Positions 12,894-22,785 of a stretch of 64,000 nucleotides of DNA are shown piece by piece (the first letter of the stretch is position 1; each line of letters opens with the position of its first letter). Below the pieces are notes generated by a model. The model saw only the letters and a program-made list of their open reading frames with translations, did not search any database and was not told the origin of the DNA. Origin of the DNA: Trileptium ribeirensis (taxonomy: Eukaryota > Nematoda > Enoplea > Enoplida > Thoracostomopsidae); NCBI GenBank assembly GCA_030248225.1, contig JASANE010007214.1:29952-93951 (forward strand), written 5' to 3'. The translations under genes and the position numbers were made by a program.

Positions 12894-14439
12894 TTTTTCA
12901 CAGGTTCTCTGAATTTTCTTGCTTAAGCCAAGGAACTGGGGCAGCCCTTGCGGGTGCTGGGGTGTCCGTTGTATGGCTCGCGTTCCCGTAAGTGCTGTCC
13001 GCGCCTCTGCCATTGAGCAAGGAAAATTAGGAAAAATTTTCGGGTGGTGCTAGGAACGGTGATGAAATTTTACATCAGCAACGTGCAGGTGAACCGAAGG
13101 CCAAGGCGTCAATTATAAATTGCGGGCGAGGGTTCCGCTTGGTAAAAGAGCTCACCTGGAGCTCACCAGGTATCGGTTCGTTATCCGGAAGGAGGGTGCA
13201 GAGAAAGGGAGGGAATCAAATTTTTGTCGGTTTTAAGTTTCTCACACATGTACATTTTGTGGCCAAGGATCCCGCGCGTGGGCTCGGGTCCCGACCCGTT
13301 CATGATGTAAATAACAACATTATTGTGTGCAGCCGGTTGGGTGATGTCTTCGTTGTCATGTTCTTATTTTTTATGTTTCATCAAATAAAAGGGAAACCCA
13401 ATGAATAAACGTTTGACGTGCGCAATTTAGTAGGCGAAATAGACTGACTTAAGGTAGGCACATGCCGTCACAAAAAATTGTACGAACCCCGCTAGGGTAT
13501 GCTCAATGCTGTTTGACCTAGGCCCCCCGTCCTTTCCCGCACGCCGCCCTCCAATGATGCCCGCTCCGGCCAAACAGGAATGCTGTTTTCCTGCCGCTCC
13601 ATCCTTGCTCCCCACTCAAGGGTCTATTCCAGCTTTGCTATAGTCAAATCACGGACACACTCATATCGAATACAATGGCACTATTATGATCAATTATTCC
13701 ATTCCCAACGATCCAGTTAGCTCCGCTCGCGCACGCATTCCCGCCCGCCCCCCGACAACAGCTCGCTCTTAGAGCAAACGCCCATCCCGCCTCCCGGATA
13801 ACCCTTAAATACGATGGACCGGCTAGGCCCAGTTAGTTAGGCCTTACATCGGGCTAAGATAAAACAATCGCATCACGACGTCTTAGGGGTCCAAGGGTTA
13901 TAGAATAGTCCTTCGGCTCATCAAGTAGTTTCGAAAATGGGTCCTACCGCTAAGGGCTTCAGCAGGCTTCGGTATGTATGGTATAGGACCCAATAACGGG
14001 AATTGAGGGAACGACGGGTCAGCCTTATTACCTGTAAGCACGCTTAGGGATGACCCTCCCTCAGGGGGACCTCCAGACACGTGGGCCATCATAGGGCAAA
14101 GGCCGAACACCTTGGTGAACCCTCCGCACCCTGCACCTAATGAACATAAAGGAATTGAACCTAGAGAGACGCCGTTCGGACTTCGGGGCCGATTAATAGG
14201 GGTCGCGTGCTTGGCGATGGCTCTGACGCCGGCACGGTAACACCTGGTGAACCCGCGAATTGTCATAAAGACCAGTTAATGGTCGAAGGCGATGGAGACG
14301 AAAGTCCTAGCCTTAGTCAAAATTGCATGTGTGTAGTATGGTGTAATTGTATGAATGTTGTTGCTGGTTGTTGATTCAAGAGTTGATGTAAGCGCGGAAC
14401 CAGAAGAACCTGCAGCAGGAATTGTGAACCTAATGAAAT

Positions 14440-15147
14440 CAAAGTAGCTGTTGCCAGATATGAACGAAACATTGTGTCAAATATTAATAGTAATCCAAAC
14501 GCGTTCTGGCGTTATGTTAATTCAAAAAATAAATGTAGTCATGAAATTAGCGAACTGTGTACTAGTAACGGTTGATGCGTTTGCTAGTATATTTGATAAC
14601 AACATTCAGCAAAGACCGCTTGCTGTCACGAGGAATCTTTGTAACTACCTGGAAACGTTGTCATTCACATGCACAGATATACTTAATGTATTAAATCAAA
14701 TCAATACCTTTGCTACATCAGGTCCGGACGATATATCTTACAATATGCTATTCCGCTGTAGATATGTTGTTGCAACCCCGTTAGCGGCTATTTTCACAAC
14801 CAGCATAGTCAAATTTTGCCGAGAGACTGGTTGACAGCTAAAGTAATACCTAAGTCTGGATCGAAGATTGACGCCTTAAATTACCGACCAATAAGTTTAA
14901 CTAGCTCTGTTTGCAAAGTAATGGAAAGTCTGATTAAATACAAAATTACTGATCATTTACATGCAAATGCTTTGCTAAACAACACTCAATTCGGCTTTCA
15001 ATAGGCTAAATCTAACGAACTCTTACTTATTAGCTTTCTTGACGATATCACCACAATTGTAAACCGAGGCGACTCTGTCGACGTAGTCTTCTTAGATCTA
15101 AGAAAGCATTCGATAAGGTCCCCACGCACATCTTCTTCATAAACTTT
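14440..15147 (+). pseudogene. LINE reverse transcriptase relic (CR1/jockey-like), truncated
   Basis: Translated blocks match non-LTR RT: 'NPNAFWRYVNSK' near 14.5 kb, 'SGPDDISYNML' near 14.73 kb, then after a frameshift 'LPRDWLTAKVIPKSGS' and 'NYRPISLTSSVCKVMES' (14.82-14.93 kb), and a later-shifted 'LDLRK'/'FDKVPTH' block near 15.1 kb. Stops and at least two frameshifts show it is dead. It ends at the exact start of R1 copy B, so the repeat boundary truncates it; no continuation is seen after 18,441. Confidence 0.85.
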
Positions 15148-15732
15148 ACTTATCGGATCCCGCCCTAACTAATTAGTCGAAAACCGGGGCCGCCCCCCCC
15201 TCACAGGTCCGCTCAGGATCCTCTAAACTCAAATGGGACATCAAAATTTTGGGTTTTATGTGCCTAAGTAGGCCTCTAACGGGCCTCTCGTGGGAGATAC
15301 GATTAAATTTTTAATTTCATTAGTAGCCGGTCTGCCAGGGCGAGATTACGGTCTTTCCCCCGACCGCCTACTGTTTTAAATCCCGAGATATCGGCAAAAA
15401 TGTGCCGATATCCCTATGAGCAAACAGCGCCCTGAGCACCGTTATAATTTTTTCGCAAAATTTCGCCGCACCGACCAGCGGGCGGTTTTGTTTTTCTGGC
15501 GATTGTCGGCCACTGCCTAGCTTGCACTGTTATCGGCACTGTCCGGCCAGTTGTTTACGGGACAAATTGTTTTCGACTAGTAGCCGACGTGGTTTGTTGC
15601 ACAAACGTGCTGGTCGCTTGTATGCTTTACGCTTCAATAGTTGCTGCTGTCTGCATATGCCTTGTTTTGGTTTATATACATAGCTTGACGAATTTAAAAT
15701 TTTCAAATTTTAGGCGGATTGACGGTCTTAGG

Positions 15733-16459
15733 TAGGGAACGACCGAATATTCGGTATTCGGCCGAATAGTTGACTGGCCGCTGTTACTTGAAAAATAGAG
15801 TCAAAATCTGCCCACCAGATATCCTAACTTTACGGCCGGAGTCCTGATAATAATGCTGCAAGCCGCTAAATACGTCCAACGTGCAACTTTGGTAAGACAA
15901 GATGCGTTTGAGACTCATCAATTCAGTTCGCAGCCGGATCGAATGTTCTTATCACCACAGTTATGTTCTTCATCAGCCGTGCACTATCTCGCTGCCATAA
16001 TAGTTGCGAAATTAATACTTTGGGGTCTAAACGCAGCAGCATTTGTTCGTTTTCTTTGACACATCGTGAATGTGAAGTGAGACATCATGCTATGCCGTTC
16101 TACATACCTACATAAGCCTAACCCTAAGTCTACCGCCCCCGAACACCACGCACTGAGCCGTTCTTTTTTTAATGATATGACTTCACGCACCAATTATCGC
16201 CGTTGTCCAGATGATGAAGTTATAAAAAAACAATAAAAAACAAAATTATAACTTCTACCTAATACACGAGAGCATAAAGCAAAAAAATTCATCGAACAAA
16301 AATTATCGCTGACTCAGCAACACAACACAAAACGACCTGTTGCATGGTGCACGTACATACAGAGGTGGATTTATAGAGTTATAGATTTCTCATCATACAT
16401 AGGTGTTGCGAACAACTATTCGGTATTCGGCCGAATATTCGGTATTCGGTCGTTCCCTA
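15733..16459. mobile_element. Non-autonomous hAT-type element
   Basis: The terminal inverted repeats start 'tagggaacgaccgaata' at both ends and continue as imperfect palindromic 'attcggtattcggccgaat' blocks. The element is flanked by the 8-bp target duplication 'gtcttagg' (15725-15732 and 16460-16467), the size expected for hAT. The related R1 copy A has a single uninterrupted 'gtcttagg', an empty site. No transposase domain is visible, so it is non-autonomous. Confidence 0.9.
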
Positions 16460-16510
16460 GTCTTAGGGCACAGACACAAAAAAAAAGAAAAAGGGGGGGC
16501 TGAACCAGGG

Positions 16511-16518
16511 TATAAAAG
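16511..16518 (+). promoter_or_regulatory. TATA box of R1 copy B
   Basis: 'tataaaag' in the same context as in copy A. It lies only about 50 bp right of the hAT insertion, so upstream R1 sequence has been displaced by 735 bp. Confidence 0.45.
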
Positions 16519-16641
16519 CAGATCGACCGTTCTAGCGGCGGGACCAGTCGAGCATTTTCAGTTTAAAATTTGACGTTTTTGGTCGGCGGTTGTCGCCGTG
16601 GTTTGCACGTTTTGAAGTCTTTCTCTCTCTCGTTTCTCTTT

Positions 16642-16690
16642 CCCGGGTGGACTCTTCGACCTGCAGACTCGTGGAAGAGGTCCGCCCGGG
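16642..16690 (+). other. Hairpin in R1 copy B, first
   Basis: The arms begin 'cccgggtggactcttc' and end 'gaagaggtccgcccggg', pairing with one bulged base. This is the best-paired of the three copies. Confidence 0.55.
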
Positions 16691-17081
16691 ATTTTTCACA
16701 GGTTCTCTGAATTTTCTTGCTTAAGCCTTGGAACTGTGGCAGCCCTTGTGGATGCTGGGGTATCCGTCGGATGCCTCGCGCTCCCGTAAGTGCTGTGCCC
16801 GCGCTTCCGAGTTTAGCATAAACTTTGGGGCTAAATTGAAATAAAAAAGGGGTGCTTCCGTGCGCGACTGGCTCACCACTCACTGGGCAATGTTTATTGA
16901 GGACGCCCAGTGGGTGCCTTGCTTGCCGGTGTTCAAATTGGTTTTAAATTTCAGTCTAAAAATTGATTGTTAGTAAGGACGCTTAGCATACGGCACGGTC
17001 CATGAAATTTCTACTGGCGTTAATGCACGTATGGCATTTGAAATAAATTTTGGGCACTGGAAATTTTGGAATTACACTCAG

Positions 17082-17131
17082 CTCGGTTTGGACTCTTCGA
17101 CCGGCAGACTCGTGGAAGAGGTCCACCCGAG
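17082..17131 (+). other. Hairpin in R1 copy B, second (duplicated)
   Basis: Outer arms are 'ctcgg' and 'ccgag' here, instead of 'cccggg' with 'cccggg' in the first hairpin. Pairing is kept although the bases change on both sides. The inner 'gactcttc'/'gaagaggtc' stem is unchanged. Confidence 0.5.
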
Positions 17132-18441
17132 CATTTTGCAGATTTTCCGAGTTTCTCGCTTAAGCATAGGAACTGGGGCAGCCCTTGCGGGTGCTAGGGT
17201 ATCCGTCGGATACCTCGAGCTCCCGTAAGTGCTGTGCCCGCGCCTCTGCGATTGAGCCAGACAAATTAGGAAAAATTTTAAGGTGGTGCTAAGAACGGTG
17301 ACGCAATTTTACATGAGCAACGTGCAGGTGAACCGATGGCCAAGGCTTTAATTACAAATTTCGGGCGAGGGTTCTGCTTTTCTAAACGAACTTAACCAAA
17401 GCTCACTAGTTGATTTCATCTTCCAAGAGTAGGGATCATTATTAGTGATATTTCGGGTCAATGGTTCCGCTTTCTAAAAGAGCTCACAAGGTATCCTTTC
17501 GTTATCCGGAAGGAGGGTGCAAAGAAAGGGAGGGAATCAAATTTATGTCGCTTTTAAGTTTCTCACACATGTACATTTTGTGGTCACGGACCCCGCGCGT
17601 GGGCTTGGGTCCCAACCCGTTCATGATGTAAATAACAACATTATTGTGTGCAGCCGGTTGGGTGATGTCTTCGTTGTCATGTTCTTATTTTTTACGTTTC
17701 ATCAAATAAAAGGGAAACCCAATGAATAAACGTTTGACGTGTGCAATTTAGTAGGCGAACTAGACTGACTTAAGGTAGGCACATGCCGTCACAAAAAATT
17801 CAACGAACCCCGCTAGGGTATGCTCAATGCTGTTTGACCTAGGCCCCCCGTCCTTTCCCGCACGCCGCCCTCCAATGATGCCCACTCCCGCCAAACAGGA
17901 ATGCTGTTTTCCTGCCGCTCTATCCTTGCTCCCCACCCAAGAGTGTGTTCCAGCTTTGCTATAGTCAAACCACGGCCACACTCATATCGAATACAATGGC
18001 ACTACTATGATGAATTCGGCCATTCCCAACGCTCCAGTTAGCTCCGCTCGCATTCCCGCCCGCCCCCGACAGCAGCTCGCTTCAGCTCATAGACTACTAA
18101 GTTCCTTAGAGCAAACGCCCATCCCGCCTCCCGGATAACCCTTAAATACGATGGACCGGCTAGGCCCAGTTAGTTAGGCCTTACATCGGGCTAAGATAAA
18201 ACAATCGCATCACGACGTCTTAGGGGTCCAAGGGTTATAGAATAGTCCTTCGGCTCATCAAGTAGTTTCGAAAATAAGTCCTACCGCTAAGGGCTTCAGC
18301 GGGCTTTGGTATGTATGGTATAGGACCCAATAACGGTAAGTGAGGGAACGACGGGTCAGCCTTATTACTCCAGGCTTAGGGAGACCTCCAGACACGTGGG
18401 CCGTCATAGGGCAAAGGCCGAACACCTTGGTGAACCCTCCG

Positions 18442-21171
18442 ACATCCTGCTAAGCTAAGCGGTTCCTAAGGATCAGACCAGGGAATCGTGTAAGCCGGGG
18501 TTGTCCGAGCACCACAGTGAAAATCGAGAGTGGTGCAGCTGGAATCCCTTAGGGCCAGAACTGATCCTAGTATATACATATATTGTGAAACGCTTCTTGG
18601 CCAAGCGAAATACAAGCGTAACACTGTTTCCAAAAGCACGGCTAGCCATGTTTAATTTGCGAAGACTCAAATAGTCACCTAAATTTTTAAGAAGGAAAAT
18701 CTGTCGGATTTTAAATAAACTAGTTTGCTGGTGAACATCAAGAGTCTAACTATAGGACCGATCTGTTCGCGACGCCACTCTTTGCACATAAATTTGTTCG
18801 TGAATTCTGAATAACCAAATGGCAAATATTAGGAAACCGAATTTGTCCATTAAACTGAAAACGCCCGAACACTAGACATAACCTCTGGGACTTGAATGTG
18901 ATTTTGCTTATTTTAGGACGTTTGAACATATTCTCCGTAGAAAACGTTTGCCACTTAATGTCGGCTATCACAAAATAATACGGCTGACGGGGAACCTTAA
19001 GTTTACTTACGCACTAGGGCACCAAGACGTTACATAGAATGTTTTGTTGTATGCGGCAAAACGTTACATTGAATGTTTCGTTGTATGTGTTTTTCGAAGA
19101 AAGCGCACTCCCTTTGAATAAAAAACGAGCTTGAGCTGGATAGAACCGTGGTAGCCTTGCCTCGTTAGCGATTACCTTAAGCTAACGCTTAGTACATATA
19201 TATCATGAACGGAATAGAACACACTAATTTCGCTCATAATTAGCGAGCTTGAAAGCTCACATTTCAAAAACAAACCGACTCTAAAACTTTATTTCAAAAG
19301 GAAACACGAAAAGCTAACACTGAAACAAATTAGCTGCATATGGTAGCAAAAACCTACCCGGTACTCCACTTAACGTTGTTGTTCTAGTAAGCCGCAGTAA
19401 CTACTCAAATTTACCGGCGTTTCCAACGTTTAATTAGATGCTCAAGCCTGTAAAAAAGCTTGCAAGCTTGAAATGCTGTCGGGCTAAAAGAACCGTTCTT
19501 CCGGCCTACCGTATCAGTGCCCATGCTTAGCATTGAAACAACGTGAAAACGTCGTATTCATACGGATTTTGGTTTTTTTGGAAAAACCACATGTGCCTGT
19601 TGGTTAAGCGTCTCTGCGAATAAGAGCAGTTTAAAATTTTACTATTGTAGCTATTTGGTGTATTATCCCAATTTCCGGCTGTAACAACGCGGCAAAGCTA
19701 AAAATAGCTTTCGGCAAAAATTCGGGAACTCAGCATGCAGAATTTCAGTTTAAAGCACTTTGGCGTGGAAATGCGGATTTCAAACGATTTTTATTTTAAG
19801 TACCTACGAGGCTAAGTATATCTTGCAGATAGATTGTGGGAATTCACGCAGCTAGTTGATCACCAAGCAGGTAAGTTTCGAAATATTTCTTTCAAAAGCG
19901 AACCTAGTTATATGTGCACTAGCTGAGGAATTGTTCCACATATATACTACGCCAATATGGATCATCAATAACATCGTACTTGGGTTACGCTTCAACAAAT
20001 CTGGCAATATGCTAGATAACCAACGAAACTTTAATAAAATAAAATAAAACATTACGCTGTCTAAATTACATTGGCAAAATTAGGCGTTGTATAAGACTAT
20101 CAACAATAAATTTGCAACAAATGCAGTCTTATAACATTGAACTTGAATCATCTCAATGCTTACCAACTAGATGTTATCGACAATATATACGCTGAAAACT
20201 TTGATTAGCCAAAATCTTAGTTAAAACTCTACTCAAAAATGTGAGGATAAAAATTGAACGCAGGGTATTTCAGAGCTTTGAAACCCAACTAGATCAAGCC
20301 TAAGCAAAAGCTGGGAACCTTTACGCGAAACATGAACGACACCCATAACGCGTTTCCTACATTCACTGACCGTAACGTTGCAATCTGCCAAAACGATACT
20401 GGAAAAACGCAGTGTCAAATTTCGAGTAGCTCTTTTTTAGCACTAAGATTGAGTTTAAAGTGACCCAAATTTTCACTAATGATCCAATAAGCCGTTTCGT
20501 TTATGACCTTGAAATAAACTTTGTTATATAAACTTGAAATAACCTGAAATTTGATCAATTTCATCACAATCTTAGTGTCTCACCGACTCAAGTGTTGACC
20601 CAACTTTCTGCAGCGAAATCCGTACAAATTTGTTCGAAAGTTGTAAATGTACTGGAGACTGTTGGAAATTTTAGCGAACTTTTCTTAGTGAGAGCTAATC
20701 AAAGTGGCTTGAAACACGATAAGTTTTGAGTAAAACTCGTTATTACTAAAAGTCAGGAACAGCAAACGCCGACAGAGATACTTCTCCCGAGACACAGCCT
20801 GACTAAAGAAATAGCTAAATTACGTAAGCTAATTATGTAAATAAACTAATTTAGTAATAAATTTAGTCGGAAACAAAAAATAAATGTTGTGCTCCCGCGA
20901 ATGCCTTAAAAAAACTTCACAAGGACTGAATTTTGGATATCATAGTTACAGAATTTCGCTCAGACCGTTTTCGACGCAATCTATTATGTCAAAAAGAGCT
21001 TCAATACACCAAAATGAGCATTTACCAAATAGTTCGAACGAGAATGCCGCACAGCTGTTTTCGTACACCACGTCTACAAACGAAAACCCGTCCGTTCCTG
21101 ACTTTTACAAAATATTGAACATACACAAACCTGAAATCTATGAGCAATCAATCTCCAGGCACTACTAAAAA
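18442..21171. other. Intergenic, no gene recognised
   Basis: AT-rich sequence with only short frames. A two-copy direct repeat of about 34 bp lies at 19028-19093 (unit begins 'acgttacat'). I see no RNA gene or transposon ends. Confidence 0.4.
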
Positions 21172-21445
21172 TTAACCCTTTCATGCCCGAATTAATTTGA
21201 GTATCGTGGAATGTTTGACAAACTCAAGCCTGCGCCAGGGATCGAACCCGAAACGTACGATTGAAACTTGTGTACACAAACCACTGAGCTATCTGAGAGC
21301 TGTTGCTCGGTTCCTTAAGGAACCTCACAATGCGAGCGAACAACCAACGCACGTTCAAACGTACGATATACGACAAACGCAGTAAACACAACGAGTCGCA
21401 ATGTGCGTTTGGTCCATTCGGACCTTACGGGCATGAGAGGGTTAA
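21172..21445. mobile_element. piggyBac-type MITE
   Basis: TTAA target duplications at 21172-21175 and 21442-21445 flank a 266-bp element. Its 14-bp terminal inverted repeats read 'ccctttcatgcccg' on the left and 'ccctctcatgcccg' on the right (reverse complement), one mismatch. TTAA plus a CCC-starting TIR is the signature of piggyBac. There is no transposase; the interior carries a tRNA-like pol III promoter. Confidence 0.88.
21238..21291 (-). promoter_or_regulatory. tRNA-like internal pol III promoter (A and B boxes)
   Basis: On the minus strand, TAGCTCAGTGG (21291-21281) fits the A-box consensus and GGTTCGATCCC (21248-21238) the B-box consensus, separated by 32 nt. The flanks do not form a proper acceptor stem or D stem, so this is a tRNA-derived promoter relic (SINE-like), not a tRNA gene. 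Confidence 0.7.
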
Positions 21446-22149
21446 TATACGGCACAAATGAAGCAGGAATTTACACTAGAATGTGAGTGCGAAGGTTATA
21501 CACTTAAACCGGCATTTAATAAAGGTTTTTTGTAGAATCGTCACGCAATTGAAAGAGGTTCATCATGTCTTCTTTGCATTTAACTTAGAGGTGCCGGCTG
21601 CTATGTTTTAGAAATTTGTAAGAATTTTTTGTTTTTCAGCTCAACATAGGTTACTTAAATAACTCGATTCAGCTAATCGGGCAGGCGAACTGCGATATTT
21701 TGGCACTTGTGTGATTTGTATTGTAGACTTCCAATGTGCGGCAGCTTAGTGGTTCCGGGAAGGGAGCTGCGGGGTTTCATTGGAAACTATAGCTAAGAGG
21801 GGGCGACCCTTGGGACGGGACACCGATCACTGTTGCATGTTTACCTACACGTGCTTAGTTTACATAGCCTTTTGATGCTCTCCATAGAAAAACATCTCAC
21901 AAAACTGTTGTATTGTTGTGTGAATGATCTTCTGTTTTCATATATACATGAGTTTCTTTACATAATCGCAGGTTTAAAATTAAAAATATTTCAAGAAACA
22001 TATTCAGCAACATCAGGTGTACATTCATAATGTTTACATAAGGTGTACAAACATCTTTTAAGAATATTACAATAGTCCCATGCCGCGTTATGAAAGTGGC
22101 TCCATTGTTTCACTCTAAAACAATCAAAGAACCAAATTTAATAGCACAT
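21446..22149. other. Region 3' of the CENP-A gene
   Basis: No coding region is recognised. On the minus strand an ATTAAA occurs at 22141-22136, only 9 nt after the CENP-A stop; that is close, and no better poly(A) signal is obvious. Confidence 0.3.
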
Positions 22150-22785
22150 TTAACAGACACAGCCGAGAACCCGCATTAACCGATTGACAAGGTCGAGATC
22201 TTTCGGCATAAGCGTGACGCGCTTTGTATGCAATGTGACCATATTTGCCATTTCGAAATACTGAACCAAATACGTTTCGGCCGCTTCCTGGAGAGCGAGT
22301 AAAGCGTCGACGCGGATTTTCGGATATTCCGATGCGATCCAGAGCTGACAGAGGATTTCGCGAACCAAGCGGGCAAACGGAAGTCGCAGGAGCAAGAGCC
22401 CGGTTGTTCGCTGGTAGTGTCGAATTTCATGAAGCGGTCCCAAATTACGCGACGCGCCAGGCCGTCCACTGGGCGCAGGTGGATTGTAGAAATCGTGCGT
22501 TTTGGATTTTCGTTTACGCCTACCACTGCCTGTACTTTGACATCGAGCCGGGGTGGACCTGGAAGGCTGGTTGCCTGTCGGCTGCTGCGGTGGCTGTGAC
22601 GATTGACTTGACCTTTCCGGAGATGCTCTTCTAATGGTGAAGGATTCGTTCAGAGCGACGTTCGGTGGTCTTCTACCCGCTGGCGTTTGTTCCGGTGAAG
22701 CAGCAGCTGGTATCGCCGCTAAGCGTTGCGATGACCTCCTACGCCCTCTCTGTGGGTTAGGCTTTGCCACTCTGTACCTCGCCAT
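22150..22785 (-). CDS. Centromeric histone H3 variant (CENP-A/CenH3), single exon
   Basis: A 211-residue intronless frame from a true ATG (22785). The histone-fold domain spans about residues 116-207: alpha-N 'LHEIRHYQRTTGLL', then 'LPFARLVREI', alpha-2 'LLALQEAAETYLV' (162-174), loop 2 'TLHTKRVTLMPKD' (184-196). The spacing between VREI and ALQEA is 19 residues, against 16 in canonical H3, so loop 1 is lengthened as in CENP-A; 'LALQEAAE' and 'TLHxxRVTL' are also CENP-A-like. The tail (1-115) is long, rich in Arg/Ser/Pro, with a basic cluster RRKRKSK (89-95), and lacks the canonical H3 tail motifs. Known role of the family: marks centromeric nucleosomes and seeds the kinetochore. A CCAAT motif lies about 15 bp upstream of the ATG. 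A retrocopy is possible, but the frame is intact. Confidence 0.87.
   Translation of the reverse strand: MARYRVAKPNPQRGRRRSSQRLAAIPAAASPEQTPAGRRPPNVALNESFTIRRASPERSSQSSQPPQQPTGNQPSRSTPARCQSTGSGRRKRKSKTHDFYNPPAPSGRPGASRNLGPLHEIRHYQRTTGLLLLRLPFARLVREILCQLWIASEYPKIRVDALLALQEAAETYLVQYFEMANMVTLHTKRVTLMPKDLDLVNRLMRVLGCVC

Larger units (their letters stand above)
12094..14126 (+). repeat. R1 dispersed repeat, copy A
   Basis: A 2.03-kb segment is repeated directly as copy B (15148-18441). Both begin at 'acttatcgg' and end at 'gtgaaccctccg'. Copy A is the simpler version: it lacks the hAT insertion (intact site near 12665-12672) and the internal ~441-bp duplication. It has a TATA box (12712), a hairpin (12844-12893), a GTAAGT motif shortly after, and AATAAA near 13385. 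It may be a solo LTR-like or non-autonomous element; no long coding frame is convincing. Confidence 0.85.
15148..18441 (+). repeat. R1 dispersed repeat, copy B (with insertions)
   Basis: A direct copy of 12094-14126, longer because it contains a 727-bp hAT element (15733-16459), an internal duplication (16650 region repeated at 17091, 441 bp apart, including hairpin and GTAAGT motif) and a smaller insertion near 17.4 kb. Its 3' part (17.23-18.44 kb) is close to copy A throughout, with a short deletion near 18.37 kb. Confidence 0.85.

Noticed and set aside
12094..18441. A full LTR retrotransposon with R1 copies as LTRs
   Set aside because: The RT between the copies is of the non-LTR type and is truncated at the repeat boundary; no primer-binding site, protease or integrase was seen.
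21230..21300. A tRNA gene on the minus strand
   Set aside because: A and B boxes are good, but acceptor and D stems do not pair; it is inside a piggyBac MITE, so called a tRNA-like promoter only.
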